Positions 1 to 11,095 of a stretch of 58,309 bases of DNA are shown here, piece by piece. The DNA comes from CAMWXW01 sp051650105 (GTDB lineage Bacteria; Desulfobacterota; Desulfovibrionia; Desulfovibrionales; Desulfovibrionaceae). Within the stretch, counting starts at the first letter, position 1. The number at the start of each line of letters is the position of its first letter. The notes under the pieces were generated by a model that saw only the letters and a program-made list of their open reading frames with translations, ran no database searches and was not told the DNA's origin. The stretch covers positions 1 to 58,309 of the forward strand of contig JBOFIJ010000011.1 of assembly GCA_051650105.1 (NCBI GenBank), read 5' to 3'. Both the position numbers and the translations under genes were made by a program.

Positions 1-189
1 ACACAACATTCCGCTATTACAGACACTTTCTCCCTCCATCACGCTAGGGACGAATCTGAAAAAAGTCTTATAGTACTTCTCAAAACTATCCTGCCAAAAA
101 TAGAAGAAGAACTCCACAGAGCACAGTACACACAAGCACATATTTTCTTTTATTATACTATGCCATTTAGCTCATTCCTACTTTATTAA
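1..189 (+). CDS. C-terminal fragment of an unidentified protein (truncated by window edge)
   Basis: Frame 1 is open from the first base to a TAA at 187-189, giving 62 residues; the other two forward frames close early. The segment is charged and probably helical in the middle (DESEKSLIVLLKT, then PKIEEELHRAQ), with a hydrophobic tail (FFYYTMPFSSFLLY). I do not recognise a family. The start lies outside the window, so the product cannot be named. It could still be a chance open frame, but its composition looks more like coding sequence than the surrounding spacers do. Confidence 0.35.
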   Translation, partial: TQHSAITDTFSLHHARDESEKSLIVLLKTILPKIEEELHRAQYTQAHIFFYYTMPFSSFLLY

Positions 190-275
190 TATATTGCTAT
201 TGTCGTACAAGCTGTTGCCCTCACTAAAAGAATCCATAATTATTATCTCTTTCACTACCGCACGTATATAATTAT

Positions 276-1139
276 TTAAAAGACAAAACGTACTGATAAA
301 AAGCCTTCTATCATTGAATCTTGCATTGAATATACATACGACCATTGTTCTTTCGATGATACCATTCCTGTACTCGTATAACGCACTGCAATATCTACAT
401 ATATAAATGAATATACCTTTGCATACGCTCCAATACTCGATTGAAATACAGGGACTATACTCGTAAACCTATCTTTTGGGTATGTGGTTAACCGTGAAGT
501 TGTCAAGTTAAGAGTGACAGCAGATGTACCGATACCTGTTGAAAAATAGGGCACAACATACGGTATAAAAGAAAAATCTATATAAATATTAAACAATATT
601 GTTTTTACAGAACCATCTATAGAAACAGGAACAAGCATAGGACTATCTTCTATATCCTCTTCTGTTAAGGCAGCACCTACTTTTCTATATAGATACTCTA
701 ATTCCATTCTTGTTGTTATACTAGGTGCTTCAAAAGCAAAACCAAATGCAGCACCTCCACCACTATAGTTAGATTGCATCCCCTTGTGCTGACCTCTATT
801 TGTTTCCGAAAAAGAAAGCCTTGTTCCACCATATATATACCTAAAACTCATATATGTTGAAGTGTTTATAGGAATTTTTCTATAGTTTTTCTCTCGCCAA
901 TACTGTAAAGGATCTTCTATTTTTCTCCTCTTTCTCTCTTCATCTGATATATCTTCATGCGCACCTATATACCACACTTTTTCCTTATTCTCCAAAAAGT
1001 CTCTCTCGTGTGTATTTTCTTGTATATTCTCATTTTTAGAAACAGCATAACCCACCTTCGTAAACGAAAACAGATAACAACATACACAGCATAGTAATAG
1101 TACTGTTTTTATATAATACGCTCTTTCATATATTCTCAT
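276..1139 (-). CDS. Outer-membrane beta-barrel protein, porin/Opa-like
   Basis: This 287-aa protein is probably exported to the outer membrane. Residues about 8-32 form a hydrophobic segment (TVLLLCCVCCYLFSF) that fits a signal peptide. A charged linker (about 35-85) precedes roughly 200 residues of alternating aromatic and small/hydrophilic strands, for example YMSFRYIYGGTRLSF and YIDFSFIPYVVPYFSTGIG. The protein ends GFLSVRFVF, with the terminal Phe typical of a BAM beta-signal. The likely RBS is AAGGAA just upstream. The barrel call is from pattern only; no specific porin family is recognised. The gene is divergent from the DUF4139 gene and shares a 109-bp spacer with it. Confidence 0.65.
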   Translation of the reverse strand: MRIYERAYYIKTVLLLCCVCCYLFSFTKVGYAVSKNENIQENTHERDFLENKEKVWYIGAHEDISDEERKRRKIEDPLQYWREKNYRKIPINTSTYMSFRYIYGGTRLSFSETNRGQHKGMQSNYSGGGAAFGFAFEAPSITTRMELEYLYRKVGAALTEEDIEDSPMLVPVSIDGSVKTILFNIYIDFSFIPYVVPYFSTGIGTSAVTLNLTTSRLTTYPKDRFTSIVPVFQSSIGAYAKVYSFIYVDIAVRYTSTGMVSSKEQWSYVYSMQDSMIEGFLSVRFVF

Positions 1140-1248
1140 ATAAAAATTCCTTGCACACCTTTCCTACACTAATTCTTATAGACATTACTGCTATTTACGT
1201 ATATACTTCCCGCTTGTATTACTCTTATATTCTATTCAAGGAGAAAGA

Positions 1249-2808
1249 ATGAAAATTTTCTACGTTATGCTTATCACTTGCTGTATTGGGACATCCTTTG
1301 CTCACCCCGCTGTGGCTCAATCTAAAAAATCTCCAAAAACAGATTCACTGCCAGTGCAAAGCCCTACAAGACCAGAATCTGTTCTTTTGCACCAAAATGC
1401 AGCTACTATCACTACTAGACAAATTGTTACTATACAAAATGGACAATTCACACTTATTTTACCTTCATCTGTTCTTGAAGAAAATATTACTGTTCTTTCA
1501 ACGAATATGCCTGTTACTAGTATTGTTACAAATCCTTCCCAAATTCCTATCACTGCACTGCCAAGCATTAAACAAAGGCTTATTCTTAAAGAAAAAATTG
1601 CTCGCCTTGATGTAAGAATTGCAGCTCTTGAATCTAGAATTAAGCTTCTTAGCACGTCACAACAAGTGTTCACTTCAACAAAAGATCTTATTGACATGGA
1701 TGCAGCGCTTGGAAAACAATTTGAAATTTTACTTTCACAAAAAGATACACTCACTCAGCAACAAAAACTCTTAACTACTGATCTAGAACTACTTAATAAA
1801 GAAATTATTGCTTCTACTGGATCTACAGAACCCTTTTTCAAAACATTTACTATCACTCTTTCAAATAGTGCCCTAAAAGGAGAAAAGGAAATACTTTATT
1901 CCTACATAACTTCTGGTGCAAATTGGAGACCTCATTATTATGTAGATGCAGACCTAAAAAAAGGCACTGTTACTTCACGTCTTTCTGCCGAAATACAACA
2001 ATCTACCGGTTTTTCTTGGGGTGCTGCTCCTATAACACTTACAACAACTCCTGTTACATATGGTGTTCTTCCTCCTCCCTTACCTAAGTGGAATGTTACT
2101 AGTTCAGCAGAACAAAAACCACAACCAAGAATGGCTTCTCCTATGATACAAACACTTGAGCTCGCTCACAGTGATGCTGCTGCCGATTTTTCTCAAGAAG
2201 AATCACCCACCGCTGTAACATGGTCTTTGGGAAAACAATCCATTCCTCTTGGAAAAAAAGAATATTTAGCCATTAATACATTCACTTGGAAAGCAGATTT
2301 CCTTTATACTTTTAGACCATATGCTGAAAGCCTTGCTTTTTTAACCGCTCAACTACAATCTCCCAATACAAAAAATCTCTATTTACCTGGGGGTAGGGCT
2401 TCATATCTTGTTAATGGAGCAAATGTTGGATTTGGACACTTCCAATATAGTACTTCCGATGATAATACACTCTATTTTGGTAAGGATCTTCTTGTTAAAT
2501 CTACCATCAAACTTGTTAATAATTCTCTTAGTGCAACAAAATCTGAACAAACAAAAATATGGAAGTGGACACTTTCTCTTCACAATATGAGAAGTACCCC
2601 TATAGTAGTTAAAGTAGAAGATGCATTCCCCGTGACACAATCTCCTAAAATTAAACTCACACTTGTAGATTCTTATCCAAAGGCAACAGTAACCCCAGAA
2701 CAAGTTGAATGGAATATTCCAAAAATAGATTCCAAAGCATCTAAAGTATTAGAGTATGAAATTAAAGCCACTGCACCAATTGATATTGAAATTGTGAGCC
2801 CACGCTAA
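1249..2808 (+). CDS. DUF4139 (MuiA-like) domain protein, exported
   Basis: This 519-aa protein starts at an ATG preceded by AAGGAGAAAGA. A signal peptide covers about residues 1-23 (CCIGTSFAHPAVAQ). An N-terminal DUF4140-like part (about 55-105) is followed by a coiled-coil (about 108-185, KEKIARLDVRIAALESRIK). The C-terminal DUF4139 domain begins near residue 215 with the characteristic YSYITSGANWRPHY stretch. It ends in a beta-rich section with EVEWNIP/VLEYEIKA-like strands. The family is known as 'mucoidy inhibitor A'-like but has no established biochemical function. The protein is presumably periplasmic or at the cell surface. It is monocistronic and ends in a strong hairpin. Confidence 0.85.
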   Translation: MKIFYVMLITCCIGTSFAHPAVAQSKKSPKTDSLPVQSPTRPESVLLHQNAATITTRQIVTIQNGQFTLILPSSVLEENITVLSTNMPVTSIVTNPSQIPITALPSIKQRLILKEKIARLDVRIAALESRIKLLSTSQQVFTSTKDLIDMDAALGKQFEILLSQKDTLTQQQKLLTTDLELLNKEIIASTGSTEPFFKTFTITLSNSALKGEKEILYSYITSGANWRPHYYVDADLKKGTVTSRLSAEIQQSTGFSWGAAPITLTTTPVTYGVLPPPLPKWNVTSSAEQKPQPRMASPMIQTLELAHSDAAADFSQEESPTAVTWSLGKQSIPLGKKEYLAINTFTWKADFLYTFRPYAESLAFLTAQLQSPNTKNLYLPGGRASYLVNGANVGFGHFQYSTSDDNTLYFGKDLLVKSTIKLVNNSLSATKSEQTKIWKWTLSLHNMRSTPIVVKVEDAFPVTQSPKIKLTLVDSYPKATVTPEQVEWNIPKIDSKASKVLEYEIKATAPIDIEIVSPR

Positions 2809-2817
2809 ATAATAAAA

Positions 2818-2860
2818 GGGAGTATTAGAAGAGATAATAATTATTCTCTATAATACTCCC
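2818..2860 (+). terminator. Hairpin terminator after the DUF4139 gene
   Basis: GGGAGTATT pairs with AATACTCCC, enclosing an inner AGAGATAAT/ATTATTCTCT stem, ten bases after the stop. No clear T tract follows, so it may act as a transcript-end stabilising hairpin as well as a terminator. Confidence 0.7.
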
Positions 2861-3440
2861 ACCATATATTCTTAAGAATATCCAATACCTACCTTTCTTA
2901 CAAAAAATAATATTGCCAACATATATTAGAATATACATATCGTAATCGCAGACTATAGTACCACACATAAAGCTACTATTATATAATACTATACCCCATA
3001 CAAAAAATGCCGTTCAGTACTATTTTATTAGTATTTCTCTTTTTTTCCAAGGTACATCAAGAATTCTTATTAGGAATTATTGTACTCTATTCTACTAGTT
3101 ATATCCTTTCTTTCACTTTCCTTTTTTATACAGTATTATCCTTATTCCACAATATATCTTATACACTTACAGCATAATATTATTCTACGATACATACTTC
3201 CAGTAAAAAAATGCCTAAGCACCGTGGCTTTTTCATATAAAAATACTATATTTTGTCATATATTCTTTTTTATAAAGGAATATAGTAAAAATTACACATG
3301 TTTACTAAATACCACACAGATATTCTCTTACTATCCATCTTTTTTCTTTAGTATATTCTTTCTTGTAAATTCTTTTTTTATATATTCTTAAATTATAATA
3401 CAATCACCCTCTTAGCCTCTTAGAAAACATTGTTAACCTC
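2861..3440. other. Gene-free spacer
   Basis: Extremely AT-rich sequence. The only sizeable open frame (3080-3391) is low-complexity Phe/Tyr/Ile/Ser and has no RBS. I see no gene or repeat. Confidence 0.6.
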
Positions 3441-3468
3441 TTGACAATTAGCTATTTTATGCTATTAT
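3441..3468 (+). promoter_or_regulatory. Sigma-70-type promoter of tRNA-Ser
   Basis: A perfect -35 TTGACA (3441-3446) is followed by a 16-bp spacer and TATTAT (3463-3468), 12 bp before the tRNA acceptor stem. Confidence 0.8.
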
Positions 3469-3480
3469 CTGCAAAGGTTT

Positions 3481-3572
3481 AGAGAGGTGTCCGAGTGGCT
3501 GAAGGAGCTCGCCTGCTAAGTGAGTGTATGGGTTATACCGTATCGAGGGTTCGAATCCCTTCCTCTCTGCCA
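3481..3572 (+). tRNA. tRNA-Ser (anticodon GCU)
   Basis: This is a class II tRNA of 92 nt including an encoded CCA. The acceptor stem AGAGAGG (3481-3487) pairs with CCTCTCT (3562-3568), with discriminator G. The anticodon stem is CTCGC/GTGAG with loop CTGCTAA, so the anticodon GCT lies at 3515-3517 and reads AGC/AGU. A variable arm and the T-loop sequence TTCGAAT are present. The gene is single, with its own promoter. Confidence 0.97.
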
Positions 3573-4539
3573 TACTATAATAAAATGGTCTGCCTTTTTA
3601 TCTATCCCCTATATTGTACACACCATTGGGACCTATGTCTTTTGTACATCCCCTTCTCTACCAGACCAATAATATCTTTTTATATATTTCGTATACTCCA
3701 TATTTCCCCCGAAAGTACCACGAAACCCTATATGCTTTTGTCCATTGGAAAATAGCGCCCTTCTCTACAAAAATAGTACCCAAAAATCCATTCCTTCTTA
3801 GTGAAAAGACACTCTTGTTATATATAATATAAGATGGTTTTCTGTTGCGTCGCAGGCTTACTCTTCACCATGTACTTATATGTTTTCAAAGAAATACCTT
3901 GTAGAGCATGGATATGATAGTATGGTTGTAACATAGTATGCCATTCATTTAGTTCTTTATTGCGTTTAGCAAAAGTCACTTTCTTCACTATACAATATCT
4001 TTTAGTATTTACGCTCCATTTTTATATTTCTCCTCTCATTCACAATAAACTATTTCTTCGTACTACGCATATAAAATAACTAATTTCTTGCCTGTATTAT
4101 TCCATTCCAGCACATTTTCTATAAACAGTGTCCATAAAAATTCTTTTGTTATAAATACATAATAGTATTTCTTATATTCTGCAACACGCAGCAAATACAA
4201 TAGTCTTGTATAAAGCTATATACTCCTTCTGTAATATATGAGCCTACGTATACACAAATGGGAGAAATAAACCATAATTTCCTATTTTATTCTATATAAT
4301 CTTATATATTCCTATACAATTTTCTATAGTACATATCTTCGCTAATACATACACACAACTAAAAAAACAGCACTTATGGAAGCAAGAAGAGACTCTCCAC
4401 AGCCAGACATAAGAATTCTTGCACAATATCTATGTATTTATTCTATTGCCATTACTATAGTTAATAATACATGCAAAACATATAGATACAAAATAGAGAC
4501 CCTTCCTTATATGGCTATAGGGAGAATCTCTATTCCACG
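3573..4539. other. Gene-free spacer of about 970 bp
   Basis: No open frame with coding character or RBS is visible between the tRNA and the 3' end of the symporter. Short frames at 3495-3832 and 4376-4885 are AT-driven or antisense to the symporter. Confidence 0.6.
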
Positions 4540-5727
4540 TTATACTATTCCAACTTCTGAACTAAGATCCTTCTTAAAGACACTTTCTAGTATTATTGAT
4601 AGTGCACCATCACCTACTAAATTACATGCAGTTCCAAAACTATCTTGTAAAGCAAAAATTGTTAACATTAATGCTATTCCTGTATCATCAAAACCTAGAA
4701 TTGTCGTAATAATCCCAAGGGATGCCATAACAGTACCACCTGGTACACCTGGAGCTCCAATAGCAAATATACCCAACAATACTATAAAGAGAAGCATTGT
4801 TCCAAATGCAGGCAAAACACCATATAATACCTGTGACACTGTCATAACAAAAAAGACTTCTGTTAAAACAGACCCACATAGATGAATTGTTGCACCAAGT
4901 GGTATTGCAAAATTAACAATATCTTTGTGTACTGCTTTAGATTTATGTACACTTTCTAAAGCGACTGGCAGTGTTGCTGCAGAAGACATTGTCCCAACTG
5001 CAGTTAAATAAACAGGACCATAATATTTTAGTAATTTTAGCGGGTTTTTTCCAGACACCACACCGGCTATAGTATAAAGCAATGTAAGCCAGATAACATG
5101 ACCCAATAAAACAATAAAAACGACTGTTAAGAAAACTGGTAATTGCTTTGTAATACTTCCTTCATATGCCAATACAGCAAATGTACACGCTATAAAAAAT
5201 GGAAGTGTTGGAATTATTATTCTATTCACTATTGATAACACGATATTGTTAAATTCATCCAATAACTCTTCAAATCGTAGCGATTTTGTCCAAGAAATAG
5301 AAATACCAAGAAAAAGAGAGAGTATAAGCGCAGACATTACCGACATAATAGGTGGAATAGTTAATGTAAATACCATCGGAGGTACCTTCTTCAAGCCTTC
5401 CACAGAAGAAACAATATCTAGCATAGGAATAATAGCATAGCCTGCAAACATAGAAAATAGTGCTGCTCCAACTGAAGAGGCATATGCTAACATAAGCATT
5501 ACCCCTAACATCTTACTTGCATTAGATTTCATCTTTGCTATTGCTGGAGCTATGAAACCAAGAATAATTAATGGTATTGAGAAAAATATTATCTGACCTA
5601 AAATAAATTTCCCTGTTTGAATCACTTCTATAACACGCTCACTTGCATAAAAACCAACTATAAGCCCTATACTCACTCCCAGAATAAGCTTCACAATCAA
5701 CATATTAGAAAATTTCCTTATCATCAT
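4540..5727 (-). CDS. Dicarboxylate/amino-acid:cation symporter (DAACS family)
   Basis: This 395-aa inner-membrane protein belongs to the GltP/DctA/SstT class of Na+- or H+-coupled carriers for acidic amino acids or C4-dicarboxylates. It shows about eight hydrophobic helices and the family's two re-entrant hairpins. HP1 has the serine-rich motif SSAATLPVAL (about residue 250). HP2 is GAPGVPGGTV near residue 326. TM7 carries GATIHLCGS where relatives have NMDGT-like residues, and TM8 has NLVGDG. Substrate cannot be fixed from sequence. AGGAGG sits 3 nt from the first ATG and 6 nt from the second, so translation may start at 5724. The gene stands alone. Confidence 0.92.
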   Translation of the reverse strand: MMIRKFSNMLIVKLILGVSIGLIVGFYASERVIEVIQTGKFILGQIIFFSIPLIILGFIAPAIAKMKSNASKMLGVMLMLAYASSVGAALFSMFAGYAIIPMLDIVSSVEGLKKVPPMVFTLTIPPIMSVMSALILSLFLGISISWTKSLRFEELLDEFNNIVLSIVNRIIIPTLPFFIACTFAVLAYEGSITKQLPVFLTVVFIVLLGHVIWLTLLYTIAGVVSGKNPLKLLKYYGPVYLTAVGTMSSAATLPVALESVHKSKAVHKDIVNFAIPLGATIHLCGSVLTEVFFVMTVSQVLYGVLPAFGTMLLFIVLLGIFAIGAPGVPGGTVMASLGIITTILGFDDTGIALMLTIFALQDSFGTACNLVGDGALSIILESVFKKDLSSEVGIV

Positions 5728-6995
5728 ACGCCTCCTATTATTGCCTTCTCATACTATATTTTAGAAGAGACTTAGCAAAAAGTCTTAATGATACTGCTTG
5801 CTGTACTCTTACTTTAGCCATCACAATTATTATTTTATGCGGTATTCTTATTTATATCCCACTATCTCACTCCACAATAACATAAATACAGAATACCTTT
5901 ACTACAATATATCATATCCTATCACACAAGGGTTATCTTCTTCTTTATTCCTTATAGTTGGCTTCTTCTCTATTCAAAAAAACCAGCCTTCCTACTGTAT
6001 TTTGCATGCCATAATAATATATTTCTAGAAAGAAAAAATGCTTTCTATATTCCACACTATTGTAGCCATTTTGGAAAATCGCAATACTCTGCAACAATAT
6101 ACTTCTTTAACCACATAACTATATTCTCCAGAGTACCGCTCTATTGTAGTATGCCTTCAAGTTTATGTATAGACTTATTCTTTCACCATACAATATGCTC
6201 AATACAGCGCTTCACGACATATATTGTATCTTTAAGAAAATAATACAACCCATGGTAATCCTATCATTTTGCTAAACAGATAGGACACGTATTCTTGTAT
6301 TATCTATAAAAAGGTAGCACTATATGATACTCGCTAAATAAGATATTACTCTCATTCCTCAGTATAAGAAAGAACAGTCTTCACTTTAACAGGAAAAAAT
6401 TAACAATGTCCTATTCATATTATTGGAAGAAAGATTACATAGATTTTTGTATAAATACTATTTCTTTATGTTCTTCACAATAGTAAACATAGTTACACCA
6501 TAGAGAATAAGAACATATTCTTTAACAACAATATATATTACGTATATTATTAATGTACTCCTGCAATACTGTGCATTAAGCAAATAGACTATTTGCAATA
6601 AACAACAGAGCATCTCGCCATTACCATATAAAGCTTCCACAAGCATGTTATAAATACCCATCAGAAAAGAATTGTTTTGGTTAAGACATTATTTTCACAA
6701 TGACAAATAATATATTTAGCATTATTCTCTCGCACAATTACTTCTCAATATTTACAATAAGAATAACACATGTTCTTTTTATATAATACTATTGGCAATA
6801 CACACCTATACAATATGGCCACAAAAAGGCAGTAATACACATGTATCCTATTAATGCTTAACCCACTGCACTGCATATTCTATTTCAGAAACATAGAACT
6901 TCCTCCTATATTATTTTTTCTTCCTTTTTAAAAATTGCTCTATACACCCTCTCCTAAAACAAATAAAAATTCTTTAATAATATATTTATTTGTGC
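5728..6995. other. Gene-free spacer of about 1.27 kb upstream of cas9
   Basis: I looked for a CRISPR array, a tracrRNA and short genes and found no periodic repeats or coding-like frame. The frames at 5798-6028 and 6458-6661 are low-complexity and lack an RBS. The spacer may be eroded DNA. Confidence 0.6.
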
Positions 6996-7035
6996 TACAA
7001 TGCCCCCTAAACTTTTTAGAAAGGTGTGCTACACA

Positions 7036-10000
7036 ATGGAACACTACCGTTTTGCTTTTGATCTTGGGACATCGTCAATTGGATGGGCCGTATTTAAAGT
7101 TTCTGATAAAATAGACAATATTACAGAAATTATAGATTGCGGTAGCAGAATTTTCTCTAACAGTAGAGACGACAGCGGTGGTGCTTCTTTAGCTGTTACA
7201 AGAAGGCTCGCAAGACAAGCAAGACGAAATAATGATAGATTTGTAAGAAGACATAATACATTGCTACGCCTTCTTTGTGAAAATGGATTATTTCCTTCTG
7301 ATAAAGAAAGTCAAGAACGCTACAAAGACGAGAATCCCTATTTATTACGTGCTGCCGTGGTACAAGGAAAAACCACATTATATGAGCTTGGAAGAGCCAT
7401 TCTACACCTTAATAAAAGACGAGGTTTTAAAAGTTCTAGAAAAGATCCCTCCGATAGCGAAGGCGGAAAATTAAAAGATGGAATTAAAAAATTGGAAGAA
7501 TTACTCACCATGGACGATACAAAAACTCTTGGTGAATTTTTTGCGAAAAGACAAGGCCTTATTGCAGATGATTCAGGTAACAGTACTTACCCTCAATCTG
7601 TTTTATGTAGAAAGAAAAATCCTATCCAGAAAACAAAAGAAGAAAAAGAAGAGTACGATTTTTATATAGACAGGAAATTTGTTGAAAAGGAATTACAAGA
7701 AATTTGGCAAAAACAAAAAGAATATTACCCCCATATATTAACAGATGAACTATATGAAAGTGTTCACAAAATTATTTTTCATCAAAGAAATTTATTACCA
7801 CAAGAAATTGAAAAATGTACCATCAATCCTAAAGAAATATGTGCACCACGTGCCATTCCTTCCGTTCAAGAATATACATTATTATTAAACCTTAATAATA
7901 TGAGATTCATCACTCAAAATAATAAAGAATACCCACTTACTCTGGAACAAAGAGATCTGCTTTTTCAAAAAATTTCTATAGAAAAAGAAGTGAGCTTTAC
8001 AAAAATAAGAAAATTGTTGACATTGTCTAGCGAAATACAAATTAAATATAGTAATTTACAAAAGGATAATGATGAGACAAAAAGCAAATTACCAGGGTGT
8101 TCCACAAATTGTAAACTCTTGGAAATATTTGGGAAAGAAGAATACAATACTCTCTCTTTACGACAAAAAGATATTCTTACATATATTCTTAATGATTGTG
8201 TTTATGAAGAACAAGGTATTGCTCTCTTAACAAAAGCTGTTGTTTTACCAACAGATCTTAGTAGTGCTCTTTCTGATACAACAATACAAAATCTTCTTTC
8301 AGCCTTCACTATTTTTGGCACAAAGAAGAACCCTACTTCCATAATTACACCTGAAGACACCCATTCTTTACCACAATTTTCTGAAGAAAAAGCACAAGAA
8401 TGCCTTACTATAAAGCTAAATCCTTACTATGCAAAACTTTCTCTAAGCGTTATTTCTCAGCTACTTCCTTTTCTTAGAGAAGATGTTATCCCTTATAGTA
8501 AAGCGTGTGAGCTTGCTGGTTTCCACCACTCTAAATTGTCTCAAAACAACAATACAGAAGAAACTGTCGATCCTATTACTGGTGAAATTAGTAAAACAAG
8601 TCTTTTACAGCCCTCTCTTAAATATTATGGTGAAATTATATCTAATACTGTTATTGGTGAATGGAAGAAAGAGAGATCTGGTTCCACATATGCACGTCTT
8701 GATAATAGACAACGACACGGTTTTATTACGAACCCCTCTGTCCATGTGGCTCTTAACCAATTACGCACTGTTACTAATGCTCTTATTAAACAATATGGTA
8801 ACCCCGTGAGTATTGCCATTGAACTTGCTAGAGAGCTCCCTCTTGGACCAACAGGAAAACAAAAATTACATGATGCTATGATTAGTAATAAAAATAATAA
8901 TGAAAAAATTAAAGCAGAAATACAAAAGACAGCAGGGATAGAATATCCCTCTAGCGACGATATTGTGCGTGTAAAATTATTTGAAGAAGCCAAAAAAGCA
9001 TTTTGTGGTCCAGCACTTTGTGTATATTCTGGGAAAGTAATAGCGTTTGCTGCACTATTCTCAAGAGAAATTGAAATAGACCATATTTTATATTTTAGTG
9101 GAAGTAATGACGATTCTTTTGCCAATAAAATCCTTTGTTATGCAAATGAAAATAGAAATAAATCTGGCAATAGTCCATATGAACACTACTCTGCTAATCC
9201 AGAAAAATGGGAGGCTATTAGCCTGCGTGCGAAAAAATTACCTGAGAATAAAGCATGAAGATTTAGAGAAGATTCTGTTGAAGAATTTAAGAAAAAACAG
9301 TCTTTTACCGACCGCGCCTTAAATGATACACGATATATTTCAAGAATTGCTAAAGAATATCTTGGAACTATTTGTGAAGAAAAAATATTACTGCAGTTAC
9401 AGGGTCAACAACATCATTACTTGCAAAGTATTGGGATATACACTCTATACTTAAAGGGTATAATCCTCATGCTTCAACAGAAGGATTCTCCGGAAAAAGT
9501 AAGGATAAAGCAGAAGATCTCTCTGCCGAAGAAAAAGAAGCGCTCAAGAATACATTAGCTAAATATGTTACTAATAAAAATAGAAATACCCATATACACC
9601 ATGCAATAGATGCTTGTCTTATTGGTGCTACCACACGCTCTATTGTACAAAAGATAGCATTACATGCCAAAGGTGTTGAGAATTATCTTAAACAAGCTTC
9701 TGTAAGAGAAAATATTGGTGCTCTTAACCCACAGCAAGAATTTTCTATACAAGCTGCCTTTACCCACCTTACTCCCAGCACTATAGATAGAAAAGTATTT
9801 GATTCTTGTTCCGATGAACAAAAAGAGGCAATTAAAAAAGAAATTGCTGCATTCCAAAAAACAATATCTCCTCCTTTTGAAGGTTTTGCAGAAAGAATAA
9901 AATCTATTTTAGACAATAAAATTATTTCTCATAAAGTGGATCATAATACCTCTGGTGCTCTTCATGGAGGAACAAATTATGGTAAAATACAAAATTACCT

Positions 10001-11093
10001 TAAAATTAAAGATTTTACATTAGAAGATTTTGCTCTTATACAAGATATTGCTTTACTTGAAACATTATTACAAGAACTTGCTCACGCCCATGGTATTCCT
10101 TCTACTTCACAAGAAATTGATGAACTTACAAAAGCTGTACATGGCAAAACCCAATTGCAATCTTCTAGGGCACTTACAAAACTATTAAGAAAAGTTAATA
10201 AAGATGCCTCCGATGCAGAAATATTTTCAAAATTTAAGCCTATTTTTAGCCGTATTTGCAAAGAGCATGGAATAAAGAAAATACAGTGTATTGATAATAC
10301 TGACCGTTTTTTAGGCAATGTACAGCGACGCATTGATGTGAGTGCGTTTGCATGTAACGACATTACTTATATTAAGGACCAACAATTATTAGCAAGAATA
10401 CTGTATAAATACTTTAAAGGTAGCTCTAAAGAGTTCTCTTATGAAAAAGCTTTAACCCACGCACAGTATCTACAAAAGACGAATGCCAGACAATCCAAAC
10501 AATATCTAAGTGCTCTTTTTAGTGGAATAGATGAAAAAGAATTCAAAATACGCTTTAGAACAATTTGTGATGAAATAAAGATACGACGCATTAAAATTAT
10601 AGAGCATAAACACCAACTTATATGGATAAAAGATAAAAAAGGTACAACTTATAGGGGTGTTGATGGTGGGAATAATGCATATATGTCTATTTATATAAGC
10701 CCTTCTGGAGAATGGAAAGGAGAATGCATTTCTGCCTTTGCTCACAACCAAAAAAATAACCGCAATAAAGAGGAATATCTTCCTAAATGGAAAAAAGACC
10801 CTGATAATATACATGTTATTGATATTTATAAAAAAGATGCTATTGAAATAACTGTGCCTGATAGCGACGGCAAACGTGCTGTGTATATTGTACAAAAGAT
10901 GAATGCTGGAAAGGGCCTTATATTTGCTCTTCATTCTGAAGCCAATGCTAGTGCAAGAGAGAGTGATTTACGAAAAGAAAAGAAATATATTCAATCTGCA
11001 ATTAGTTCTCTTCATAAATATGAACCTCGTTTCGTATATATAGACCCTCTTGGAAGAGTTATTAAAAAAGAAAATATTACATATGAACGCTAA
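7036..11093 (+). pseudogene. cas9: cas9, type II-C-like CRISPR endonuclease, broken by a nonsense codon and a frameshift
   Basis: Start is ATG 7036 with AAAGGTG upstream; ATG 7000 overlaps the -10-like TACAAT (6996-7001). The first open segment (740 codons) has RuvC-I FDLGTSSIGWAVF, the Arg-rich bridge helix, RuvC-II SIAIELARE and HNH EIDHILYFS...ENRNKSG. It ends at TGA 9256-9258, where relatives read Trp (NKxWRF context). The same frame continues as RFREDSVEEF...DRALNDTRYISRIAKEYL. A one-base deletion in the A6 tract 9380-9385 then shifts the reading frame. The new frame carries RuvC-III HIHHAIDACLIGA and the C-terminal domain, ending YVDP-like (FVYIDPLGRVIKKEN) at 11093. Repaired, it would encode about 1352 aa, long for II-C, with an enlarged region after RuvC-III. 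Interference is probably lost unless the lesions are sequencing errors. Confidence 0.9.
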
Positions 11094-11095
11094 CA

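Noticed and set aside
3080..3391. 103-codon open frame
   Set aside because: Low-complexity Phe/Tyr/Ile/Ser translation typical of AT-rich spacer.
4376..4885. Plus-strand open frame at the symporter 3' end
   Set aside because: Antisense to the conserved symporter; no family features.
5728..7035. A CRISPR array upstream of cas9
   Set aside because: No near-identical repeats at regular spacing can be found; the region is unstructured AT-rich DNA.
9256..9258. TGA read as Trp or selenocysteine rather than a stop
   Set aside because: Other genes in the window use TGG for Trp and TGA as a real stop (for example the ATGA overlaps at 53529 and 56433); no SECIS-like context is visible.
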